Source: Trileptium ribeirensis (Eukaryota > Nematoda > Enoplea > Enoplida > Thoracostomopsidae). From it: DNA of 64,000 bases. Under the pieces are notes generated by a model. The model was not told the origin of the DNA and searched no databases. It saw only the letters and a program-made list of their open reading frames with translations. The stretch lies in NCBI GenBank assembly GCA_030248225.1, contig JASANE010003602.1, positions 1 through 64,000 on the forward strand. Reading direction: 5' to 3'. Positions within the stretch are counted from its first letter, which is position 1, and each line of letters opens with the position of its first letter. This document shows positions 1 through 10,900 of this stretch, piece by piece. The translations under genes were made by a program, and so were the position numbers.

Positions 1-1790
1 GTGTGTACTCGCCACGTAAATAATTTTGCCTACATCTTTGTATAATGTTTACGCATGAGTTGTTCGATCACCAGTATTCTCTATCTTGCTTCGTTCTTAT
101 TTTGCACTTGTATGCTTTTGTGCTGCATAGTCATTACTTAGTGGCGGCGTGGACGAGTGGTTAGGGCGCCTGCTTCATAATCGTGAAGTCGGAAGTTCGA
201 ATCCAGTGGTCGCGCTAATCTCCTTGGGCAAGAGACTCAGCCACAATTGCTTCACAGTACCTATGCGTTAAACAGGTACTAGACTTTGGTTTAGGCGGAT
301 AAGATGATGGGTGGTGTAATGGGCTATCATCACGGCCAGCCTGCACACAATGCTTCCGCATAATAACCTGGATTGTCACCTAGTGCCAATTGCATCTTTA
401 TCCTTTTTAGTCATTACTTATCTAGGCAGTTTGTACTCACCACGTAAATAATTTTGCCTACATCATTGTATAATGTTCACACTTGAATTGTTTGATCACC
501 AATATTCTCTATCTTGCTACGTTCTTATTTTATACTTGTATGCTTTTGTGCTGCATAGTCATTACTTATCCAGGCAGTCTTCTACTCGCCACGTAAATAA
601 TTTTGCCTACATCTTTGTATAATGTTCACACATGAATTTTTCGATCCCCAGTATTTTCTATTTTGTGTCGTTCTTATTTTATACTTGTATGCTTTTGTGC
701 TGCATAGTCATTACTTATCCAGGCAGTTTGTACTCGCCACGTAAATAATTGCCTCATCTTATACTTCACACATAATTCATCACCAATATACTTATGCTCT
801 ACAGCACCGGGCAGTTTGTACTCGCCACGTAAATAATTTTGCCTACATATTTGTACAATGTTTACAGATGAACTGTTCGATCACCAGTATTCTCTATCTT
901 GCTACGTTCTTATTTTATACTTGTATTCTTTTGTGCTGCATAGTCATTACTTATCCAGACAGTTTGTACTCGCCACGTAAATAATTTTGGCTACATCTTT
1001 GTACTATGTTCACAGATGAATTGTTTGATCACCAGTATCCTCTATCTTGCTTCGTTCGTATTTTACACTTGTATTCTTTTGTGCTACATAGTCATTACTT
1101 ATACAGGCAGTTTGTACTCGCCACGTAAATAATTTTGCCTACATCTTTGTATAATGTTCACACATGAATTTTTCGATCACCAGTATTTTATACTTGTATG
1201 CTCTTGTGCAGCGTAGTCATTACTTATTCAGGCAGTTTGTACTCGCCACGTAAATAATTTTGCCTACATCTTTGTATAATGTTCACACATGAATTTTTCG
1301 ATCACCAGTATTTTCTATTTTGTGTCGTTCTTATTTTATACTAGTTTGCTCTTGTGCTGCATAGTCATTAATTATTGAGATAGTCTGTACCCGCCACGTA
1401 AATAATTTTGCCTACATCTTTGTACAATGTTCACAGATGAATTGTTGGATCACCAGTATTCTCTATCTTGCTTCGTTGTTATTTTGTAGTTGTATGCTTT
1501 TGTGCTGCATTGTCATTACTTATCCAGGCAGTTTGTACTCGCCACGTAAATAATTTTGCCTACATCTTTGTACAATGTTCACAGATGAATTGTTTGATCA
1601 CCAGTATTTTATACTTGTATGCTCTTGTGCAGCGTAGTCATTACTTATACAGGCAGTTTGTACTCGCCACGTAAATAATCTTGCCTACATCTTTGTGTAA
1701 TGTTCACACATGAATTTTTCGATCCCCAGTATTTTCTATTTTGTGTCGCTCTTATTTTATACATGTATGCTATTGTGCTGCGTAGCAAAG
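1..1790. repeat. Satellite array, about 145-bp units
   Basis: About eleven head-to-tail units, each recognised by the core ctcgccacgtaaataatt followed by a stretch with atgttcaca and gatcaccagtattct. Core copies begin near 5, 431, 577, 728, 811, 966, 1110, 1241, 1389, 1529 and 1661. Most units are about 140-150 bp; the unit at 728 is shortened to about 85 bp. The 5-to-431 gap is explained by a SINE inserted inside one unit. Short open frames are not conserved between units, so I see no coding role. The array probably continues to the left of the window. Confidence 0.9.
141..407 (+). mobile_element. tRNA-derived SINE with 13-bp target duplication
   Basis: The head is tRNA-like: an A-box-like stretch (ggacgagtggttagg) and a B box (agttcgaatcc) lie in the first 75 bases, but the acceptor arms do not pair, so this is a SINE head and not a functional tRNA gene. 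It is followed by a block with ccttgggcaagagactcagc and cacaattgc. That block resembles the conserved central domain shared by many metazoan tRNA-SINEs (Nin/V/CORE-like; family assignment from memory, moderate certainty). The tail is T-rich. The 13-bp sequence tagtcattactta occurs immediately before (128-140) and after (408-420), a clean target-site duplication inside one satellite unit. Confidence 0.85.
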
Positions 1791-4785
1791 TATTCTGCAA
1801 ATTGGGGATATGGTATAGAACCTCAAAAATTAAAATTCGAGCTCAAATTTTGAAACATAGTGATTTGCCATATTTTTCCATTACAAATTACAGTGAAATT
1901 TTTATCAAACTTTTGTCAAAATTTGATCAAAATATTCCGAGCTTAAATTTTGAGTTCAGAATTTGAGCAAAAACTTTGATGTATGAACGCCCCAATCAAC
2001 ATTTAGTACAGCGCTATTTTTTTATTCTGAACAAGCTGCTTTATAATTAAAACGAAACACGATAGTCATAATTTGGGATTGTTGAATCCGAGTAAATAAT
2101 ATTTATTATCAAAGCGTCAGTGCGATTTCGCAAATACCGTTAATATTATTATGGCGAAGCCTTTGTATAAGATTATAGGTTTCTTTTTTGCGGCTTTGGT
2201 ATAAAGACAACGTGTCAGCGGAACCGAAGTGTGTCGATTGCTGTAAAGCCTTTTTATGGACCACTCCAAAACATATTTACACCTTGAAGTTTTTATCATT
2301 GTATTTTTTATTTTTGTAAACAAATTGCTTTCAACTGATGTAATAATAAATTTAAAAACATAAATTTGTAATGCAATGTGTTTGAAATAATTCTAAATAC
2401 TAGTCTGCTTTGAAAAAGTTTTTTTCGTAAAGATTCTGAGAAAAAAGACCGTGTAACAACTTTGTTTAGATACAAATTTATTTGTTTCGCCTGCTAAAAA
2501 TTTTAAATATTAAGCTTATAAGATGTTAAAATGTAGGCTTGTAAGATATTTTTACCATCAAACTTAGATCTGTTAAAAGTTGTACTAATACTAGAGTTAG
2601 CCACTGCCGTTGATCAGCGAGTCAGCTGCTAGCGAAGGTCTCTGACTAAGTCTACCTGATTTAATTATTCCTCTTAGCTTTATGACCTTACGGCGAGTGT
2701 TATTTGAAACTGTTTTAGCTAGGCAGTAATAGTTAGTTAAATCTATGACTTAGGCCGTGTTCACAGTTCGTCCAGTCACGCAGCAATCTGGAGGCAGAGC
2801 CACCACTTTTCGAGAATGGACGATCAACGTAAATTGGTCCCAGCAATTTTCCCGTAGCACGCCCTGTTTTTACTGAACTCCTTTTTGGTTTTCTGTAGGG
2901 TGCTACGCTACTGCATTGCATCGTAAGTTGCGACACTTAAGAGATATATAAATAACGCCTGAGCAATCAGTTTTCAGGTTCCTTTTTTCTGTGTCCAACG
3001 AATGAGTTTTCCAAATTTCGGATCACTCTGACTAAATTGATTATGTGTTAGATTGACCATGAATATATAGGTTAATCAGGTAGGCAAAATATTAAGGCAC
3101 CCCCAAAGCCATATGAACCTGTCTGTTTACGTTTACCATCATTATGTGCTCGAAATGGTGCACAGTTCGCGATAAGATGCGTGTACTTGGTCCTAATAGT
3201 GTAATGCCACTCATAGTGTCATGTGACTATAATTCAGCTGAACTGTCATTGAGAAAACTCTATTCACTGAACACTAGGTTTCGTTGTTTGTAATAAAAAC
3301 ATAATCCTACAACAATTATCAAGGTGTGGAGTTCAGTGCTAGCCACATCAAAATATACATAGTTGCTTTGATTTATGGCAAATAAACAAACAACACTGTG
3401 TCGTGACCGCAGAACAAAATGTTTAAGGATTGTTAACTAAAGGAGTCTAGCTGAACTTTGCGTGACAAACATATAGTCCAGTTCGACAATCGACGACAAA
3501 TGTATAGTCTAGTTAGCAGAGAGTAACCAAAATTACGGTTTCGACAAAATTCGGGTTCGGGTTACGGTTCCAGCCAATATTTACCATAATCGAAATTCCG
3601 GTTTCAAGTCCTTTGGATATCAGTGTAGCCTATTTTGTATAACAAAAGATTTTCATTTCCAGACAAAATTAACTAACAAGCTTAAACATAAATGAAACAC
3701 CATTTTGACACTAATTTATAACATAAAAAAGAAACATGTTATGTGTTTGTATATGCGCAGGTACCTTTGGGTAGCTCTTTTAATTTTTCAACGTACATTT
3801 ATCGACTTTTACTACACAGTTCATAAGGCACAAAGGAACGACGCTTGAGTAACCCTGAGGGGTGGAAATAAAATGCAGGCCATGCCGTTCTCGATATATT
3901 AAGCCTAATAAAGTCTTAAACTAAGCTAAGGTCCTTCTATGAGACATACACTAAGTTTAAGCCTAAGTCGGGGGCTCCCGCCCCCCGAACTGCCGCTCTA
4001 AGCTGTTCGTTTTTGTAATGTTATAACGTGTTGCCCCTTACGGTTACTTGGGCCCTTGACGCTAATCGAACAAATATTAGAATATTTATTATTTTTGAAG
4101 TACTCCGTATCCTAGTATTTCTTAACTATGCTGTTATTTGAGCCCAACGGATTCAGCTTAGTAATTTTCGACAAACTATACTGTGAAATGTGTCTTTATC
4201 AGTTAAATGTTATGCTTGTGAGACCACTACATAACGCAATTTCGAGTATTTCACCTTGCTGAGGACTGCAACAACCCGCGGTGTAGGGAACTGGGGCTGT
4301 GTCAAGTCTGTGTTTATTGCCTACTTCGAGTTTTGAAATTGAACTTCTTAATCTCTTTTTAAAAGCACATTAACACAATACACTCCCAGTCCATTGAGTG
4401 ATTCAGTGGCAGTACTTTCAGCACATATTACGGGTTCCTAGTCGCAACAGTGGAAAGGATGGCGAATTTTTTTCGCCAATTGGTGGAGTCTGAGCTGAAA
4501 AGTTTGAAAACATGTTTTGGATGAGAAGTTTGAAAACATGTTTTAGCTTCGTTGTGCTAGTTGAAAGTTTTGCGGTTGCTTCCAGCAAGATTTATCCTCT
4601 AACCATACAGGAGTTGTTATTTTTAACCAAATAATACAACAACATTGACGGTAGCATTCGGAATTTATAAAATCACAAGAAAGTTAGAATTTTAAGAAAT
4701 AACAATTTTTACATTGTAGTTCTTTAGTGCTTCCCAAATTGGCTGCTTTCGACGTAAGGACAATTATCGTATCTAGCTAACCAAC
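1791..4785. other. AT-rich non-coding stretch, no gene seen
   Basis: No supported gene. Around 1800-1970 are degenerate short repeats of the type aaattttga/tcaaaattt. Around 3160-3260 is a diverged copy of a dispersed repeat recognised by gataagatgcgt followed by ggtcctaata and by gtcatgtgac; other copies are near 21590-21720 and, inverted, near 27550-27665. Short open frames (for example 2733-2936 on the minus strand) show no recognisable family. Confidence 0.6.
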
Positions 4786-4789
4786 TCGC

Positions 4790-7430
4790 ATGGAAAAATC
4801 TGCAGCACCATTGCGTTGTCGCGCATGGTCGTTGCGTTGTCGCGCATGGCCGTTGCGTTGTCATGCATGGCCGTTGCGTTGTCGCGCATGGCCCTTGCGT
4901 TGTCACACATGGCCCTTGCGTTGTCACCGATTGCTCTTGCGTTGTCACGCATGGCCCTTTAGTTGTCACGCATAACCCTTGTATTGTCACGCATGGCCCT
5001 TGCGCTGTCACGCAAAGCCCTTGCGTTGTCACGCATGGCCCTTGCGTTGTCACGAACGGCCCTTGCGTTGTCACGCATGGCCCTTGCGTTGTCACGCATG
5101 GCCCTTGCGTTGTCACGCATGGCCCTTGCGTTGTCACGCATGGCCCTTGCATTGTCACGCATGGCCCTTGCGTTGTCACGCATGGCCCTTGCGTGGTCAC
5201 GCATGGCCCTTGCGTTGTCACGCATGAGCTTGCGCTGTCACGCATGGCCCTTGCGTTGTCACACATGGCCCTTGCGTTGTCACGCATGGGCCTTGCGTTG
5301 TCACGCATGGGCCTTGCGTTGTCACGCATGGCCCTTGCGTTGTCACGCATGGCCCTTCCGTTGTCACGCATGGCCCTAGCGTTGTCACGCATTACCCTTG
5401 CTTTCCTGCGCATGGCCCTTGCGTTGTCACGCATGGCCCTTGTGTTGTCACGCATTGCCCTTGCGTTGTCACGCATTGGCCTTTTTGTTGTCACACATGG
5501 CCATTGCGTTGTCACGCATGGCCCTTGCGTTGTCACGCATGGCCCTTGCATTGTCACGCATGGCCCTTGCGTTGTCGCGCATTTTCCTTGCGTTGTCACG
5601 CATGGCCCTTTAGTTGTCACGCATAACCCTTGTATTGTCACGCATGGCCCTTGCGCTGTCACACATGGCCATTGCGTTGTCACGCATGGAACTTGCGTTG
5701 TCACGCATGGCCCTTGCGTTGTCACGCATGGCCCTTGCGTTGTCACGCATGGCCCTTGCGTTGTCACGCATGGCCCTTGCGTTGTCACGCATGGCCCTTG
5801 CGTTGTCACGCATGGCCCTCGCGTTGTCACACATGGCCTTGCGTTGTCACACATGGCCTTGCGTTGTCACGCATGGCCCTTGAGTTGTCACGAACGGCCC
5901 TTGCGTTGTCACGCATGGCCCTTGCGTTGTCACGCATGGCCCTTGCGTTGTCACGCATGGCCCTTGCGTTGTCACGCATGGCCCTTGCATTGTCACGCAT
6001 GGCCCTTGCGTTGTCACGCATGGCCCTTGCGTTGTCACGCATGGCACTCGCGTTGTCACACATGGCCCTTGCGTTGTCACACATGGCCCTTGCGTTGTCA
6101 CGCATGGTCCTTGCGTTGTCACACATGGCCTTGCGTTGTCACGCATGGAACTTGCGTTGTCACGCATGGCCCTTGCGTTGTCACGCATGGCCCTTGCGTT
6201 GTCACGCATGGCCCTTGCGTTGTCACGCATGGCCCTTGCGTTGTCACGCATGGCCCTCGCGTTGTCACACATGGCCTTGCGTTGTCACACATGGCCTTGC
6301 GTTGTCACACATGGCCCATGCGTTGTCACGCATGGTCCTTGCGTTGTCACACATGGCCATTGCGTTGTCACGCATGGCCCTTGCGTTGTCACGCATGGCC
6401 CTTGCGTTGTCACGCATGGCCCTTGCGTTGTTACGCATGGCCCTTGCGTTGTCACGCACGGCCCTTGCGTTGTCACGCACGGCCCTTGGGTTGTCACGCA
6501 TGGCCCTTGTGTTGTCACCCATGGCCGTTGCGTTGTCACGCATGGCCCTTGCGTTGTCACGCATGGCCCTTGCATTGTCACGCATGGCCCTTGCGTTGTC
6601 ACGCATGGCCCTCGCGTTGCCACACATGGCCCTTGCGTTGTCACACATGGTCCTTGCGTTGTCACGCATGGTCTTTGCGTTGTCACACATGGCCATTGCG
6701 TTGTCACGCATGGCCCTTGTGTTGTCACGCATGGCCCTTGCGTTGTCACGCATGGCCCTTGCGTTGTCACGCATGGCCCTTGCGTTGTCACGCATGGCCC
6801 TAGCGTTGTCATGCATGGCCCCAGGGTTGTCACGCATTGCCGTTGCTTTGTTGCGCATAGCCCTTGCGTTGTCACGCATGGCCCTTGAGTTGTCACTCAC
6901 GTCCCTTGCGTTGTCCCGCATGGCCCTTGCGTTGTCATGCATGGCCCTTGCGTTGTCACGCATGGCCCTTGCGTTGTCACGCATGGCCCTTGCGTTATCA
7001 CGCATGGCCCTTGCGTTGTCACGCATGGCCCTTGCGTTATCACGCATGGCCCTTGCGTTGTCACGCAAGGCCCTAGCGTTGTCACGCATTATCCTTGCTT
7101 TCCTGCGCATGGCCCTTGCGTTGTCACGCATGGCCCTTGCGTTGTCACGCATTGCCCTTGCGTTGTCACGCATGGCCTTTTAGTTGTCACGCATGGCCCT
7201 TGCGTTGTCACGCATGGCCCTTGCGTTGTCACGCATGGCCCTTGCGTTGTCACGCATGGCCCTTGCTTTGTCACGCATGGCCCTTGCGTTGCCACGCATG
7301 GCCCTAGCGTTGTCACGCATTACCGTTGCTTTGTTGTGCATGGCCACTGCGTTGTCATGCATGGCCGTTGCGTTGTCACGCTTGACCGTTGTGTTGTCGC
7401 GCATGCGTTGCGTTGTTCTACGCGATGGTG
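4790..7430. repeat. 21-bp minisatellite, about 125 copies
   Basis: The unit is close to gcatggcccttgcgttgtcac (21 bp), with scattered point changes and a few 20-bp units (for example near 5836, 5860, 6130 and 6285). A higher-order repeat is visible: the variant run containing ctttagttgtcacgcataac recurs at about 4955 and 5606, and the variant ccttgctttcctgcgcatgg at about 5395 and 7085. Because 21 is divisible by three and the unit has few stop triplets, long heptapeptide-repeat frames appear on both strands. The 20-bp units shift the frame repeatedly, so no frame is maintained end to end and I do not call a protein. Confidence 0.93.
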
Positions 7431-7810
7431 TCATAATGTATCGATTTTGTTTAATGAGTGCAGCGAAAAAGGATCAAAGCAAATGCTGAATTAATGTTTG
7501 CAAGGATCTATAACTATAGTCCAGAGGTTATTAATATTAATATAAAACAACTAAATATATAATATTTAGGCCTAAAACATACCCATTTTTTATTGTGACC
7601 TGCCGGAAAAGCCACGCGTGTATTTTCGTAATTAATACCTGTATAAGATGAGAAGTTCAGCGGCTAAACTAAATGTGCTTAACGCCTGAGTGTTTGGGTT
7701 CGTATTTCATCTGTTTCTTTACATGTTCTGACGTCTTGAGCTAGGTGTCATGCTAGCTTTAAAATCATGATTTATCAAATATTGCATATAAAACTATAAT
7801 TGTGATACTT
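7431..7810. other. Upstream region of the GPCR gene
   Basis: AT-rich, no other gene. No clear TATA box or initiator can be placed with confidence; the true promoter may lie in this stretch or further upstream if the transcript has a 5-prime UTR intron. Confidence 0.4.
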
Positions 7811-7818
7811 ATTTTTAG
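7811..7818 (+). promoter_or_regulatory. Splice-acceptor-like site 10 nt before the GPCR start codon
   Basis: The sequence atttttag ends at 7818, ten bases before the ATG at 7829. This matches the other acceptors of the same gene (T-rich run plus AG). It could be the 3-prime end of a 5-prime UTR intron or, in a nematode, a spliced-leader trans-splice site, which typically sits about this close to the start codon. Only RNA data can tell these apart. Confidence 0.5.
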
Positions 7819-7828
7819 ATTATATAAG

Positions 7829-7958
7829 ATGTCAAATTTATACGATACCATAACATCAAATAATATAACAAATTCAAGCGCCGATGATGAAACACTCCGA
7901 ATCGTAACGTGGCCAATGGTTTTCTATTTCATTCCAGTTGGAATTAGCGGAGTTGTAG
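7829..7958 (+). CDS. GPCR exon 1: N terminus and start of TM1
   Basis: Encodes the N-terminal 43 residues, with sequons at N12 and N15, and most of TM1 (FYFIPVGISGVV). The donor is GTAG/GTAAGC, intron phase 1. The ATG at 7829 is chosen because upstream in-frame codons belong to the acceptor-like tract at 7811-7818. Confidence 0.87.
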
Positions 7959-10900
7959 GTAAGCTCCGGGGTTCAGTTGCAAACTGGTCACGACTACGTA
8001 TAAATATTTGTTGAAGATTTCTATTTCATTGTGATAAAATCAACCTGTGAGTTGGCATACATAATAGAAAATACCTTAAAAAGTACAGCTGACGTATCGC
8101 TCAGACATTATAAGAGCCGAAATTTCGATATTACATTAAGGACCCAACACGGAATCTCTTTTAATTGTACCACGTGTGTCGCTAACACCACTGCATACTA
8201 TAAATATTTGTTGAAGATTTCTATTGCACTGGGATAAAACCAAGCAGTGAGTTAGTATACAGGTATACAGGTATTCAGCGGATACAACACACTATAAGAT
8301 TTTGCACTTAATTGTTATGTGCTATTTATGAAGAAATAAAGTGCTCTCCATGAAACCAGCAAAAGTATTTAATAATCTAACTATCCTGGAAGTAATTAGA
8401 AAAAACAAATAATTAGTAAAAAAATTAGATAAAGAGCAAGTCTAAATATGTTTCTAATTTTGTGTGACTAAATTTTGGTGACATTATTGAAATGCTGTCA
8501 CGTTGTTTTATCCATTCCTTACAACCTTTTCGTTAGATATTAAGCAAAAAATATGCGTTTACTTATTTGCTTCAGCGATCTTTAGGGTTGAAATAACATT
8601 TACGTCAACATATTAAACAGTTTTCGGTCAAACTCGGGCTTCAGTTTTTTGTAGTCCTTTGAAGCCACCACAATCTAAAAACAACATTTAAAATTTGCAC
8701 AATTGTACAAGCACAGTTGGGTCATTTAAAATACACTTTTGGTTTTTCGTTACTATCACTAGAAATTTAAAAGCTATGATACAGAAACATAACTGGTACA
8801 TCTACTCTATTACCTTACATTGGCATTTACCGTAGAAGCTCATAACAGATGCGGAATGTCTACCACATTATATTCGTTTGACTTGTGAAGATCGCTTGCG
8901 AGCCAGAATTCGAGTGGTGAGAACAATCCCCCGAAAAGCAGAAGTGTGAAAAATATTTGCCACACAATATCTTTGACGCTCGCAATGAGCTTGTCGGCCC
9001 AGAAATTCCCATATCTGACCCTAAAACCAACAATAAACATACATTCAGGTGCTTTTCCCACGACTTCTCACAAAAAATTTCGAAAACGTCATTTTTTATG
9101 CCAAATATGAACCAGAAGTGTAGAAACATTTGCCCAACAATATTTTTGACACTTGCAATGAGTGTATTTGCCCAGGAAACCCCATATAAGACACTAAAAG
9201 TAACAAAAAACACTTTTGGGTGCATTTCCCACGCTTGTCACCAAATATAAAATTTGGCGCCAACTATAAGCTTATACACTCCAGATTGGGAAGTAGTTGA
9301 AAAACTTATTATATATCATTAGAAAGACCTGGTAAAGCTACAAGGCATAAGCCTATTAGTTTGTGGATACCTCGTTTACTTATTGAGAAAAGTCGCAAAA
9401 ACTGGAGGGGCGACCGAAAAATTGGCCAAAATGACGTCATTTTGCCCCATAACTTTTCCTACTGGAAAAAATTCAAAAATGAGGCTCCGTCACTACACCT
9501 AAATCGACCATTGCGGTTCGAATGAGCTATCTTGCATCAAAATCCGCCCAACCGTTATCGAGATCCAGGTGCGACACACACAGACAGAACCTCCTCAACC
9601 CCCCTCCAGAGCCAAAATTGAAAATTCTTGTTCCACTCGCGAGTGAAGCGAGCGAGTGGAATGAGCTGGGATGTCGTCACCTTGCTGAAGCTTATGTAAA
9701 ACTCGCTAAGCATTGAAACTATAGCTTGGATGTAGCATTTTTAGCTCAATTTACAGTGGCATCGTTGCATTACTTAATGGCGATGGTCTATTTATATTAG
9801 TTTTGACCAAATTTGTTTGCCTATATACTAGATTACATTGTGAAGCGTAAATGATATCAAATTTTTATTCGAAAGGTCATCGGGTCGTAATATTTGTATA
9901 ATAGTAAATGTAATCCGCAATTATGCTTTAAACTTTCTTTAAGTTCAAACAATTATGCCATCATGCCCGCAAGGTTGATTTTAATCTTTTTAACGAATAT
10001 ATATATTAGCATAATTTTAGAACTTTTTAATAACATTTTAGGCAATTCACTGATTATAATCGCGCAATACCGCGTCAAATCGCTACGAAACTGCTTGACG
10101 TTTGGGCTCGCTCTCTCTGATTTGTGTTGTACGCTTAACTTTACAGCAATTCCAGCCCTCATTTTGCCACAATATGCTCTCACACAAAAACAATGTATGG
10201 TTGCAATGTCTTGGCTGTTGTGCAGTTTAAACTCAAGCACGGTGCTAACCTGCCTCGTAGGTGAGCAGAATATGTCTGAGTATCGAATTCTGCGAATTTT
10301 TCGAATTAATTGGCCAGGTAACCATCAGAGTTCAGGTGTTAACCTCCCGCATAGGTGATCAGACTATGTCTGAGTATCGAATTCTGCGGATTTTGCGAAT
10401 CCATTGGCCAGGTAACCGCAGGGGGTTGGGCATTAAGCAACCTCGAAGGTGAGTACAGTATGTCTGAGCATCGAATTCTGCAAATTTCGCGAATCCATTG
10501 GCCAGGTAACCGTCGGGATTCTTGTGCTAACCTGCCCCTTAGGTGAGCAGAGTATGTCTGAGTATCGAATTCTGCTAGTTTTGCTAATCCTTTGGCCAGG
10601 TAATCGTCGGTATTCGGGTGCTAACCTGCCCCGTAGGTGAGCAGAGTATGTCTAAGCATCCAATTCTACGAATTTTGCGATTTCATTGGCCAGGTTACCG
10701 CCGGGGTTTGGGTGCTAAGCAACCTCGCAGGTGAGCAGAGTATGTCTGAGCATCGAATTCTGCAAATTTTGCGAATCCATTGGCCAGGTAACCGTCGGGA
10801 TTCGGGTGCTAACCTGCCCCGTAGGTGAGCAGAGTATGACTGAGTATCGAAGTTTGCGAATCCATTAGCCAGGTAATCGTCCGGATATGGTTGCTAACCT

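Larger units (their letters stand above)
7959..10041 (+). other. Intron 1 of the GPCR gene
   Basis: 2083 bp, GTAAGC to TTTTAG. It holds a direct repeat of about 60 bp (about 7994-8060 and 8196-8260, core aaatatttgttgaagatttc), a diverged duplicated block (8957-9250) and a dispersed-repeat-like segment (9250-9720). Confidence 0.85.

Noticed and set aside
141..215. tRNA gene at the left of the window
   Set aside because: A and B boxes are visible, but the acceptor ends do not pair and a SINE body, tail and 13-bp target duplication follow, so it is a SINE head.
2733..2936. 67-codon minus-strand frame
   Set aside because: No recognisable domain or codon signal; expected by chance in this length of DNA.
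4863..7494. Long heptapeptide-repeat reading frames (up to 646 codons, both strands)
   Set aside because: They follow automatically from a 21-bp unit with few stop triplets; 20-bp units shift the frame, several frames are equally open, and there is no start or splice context.
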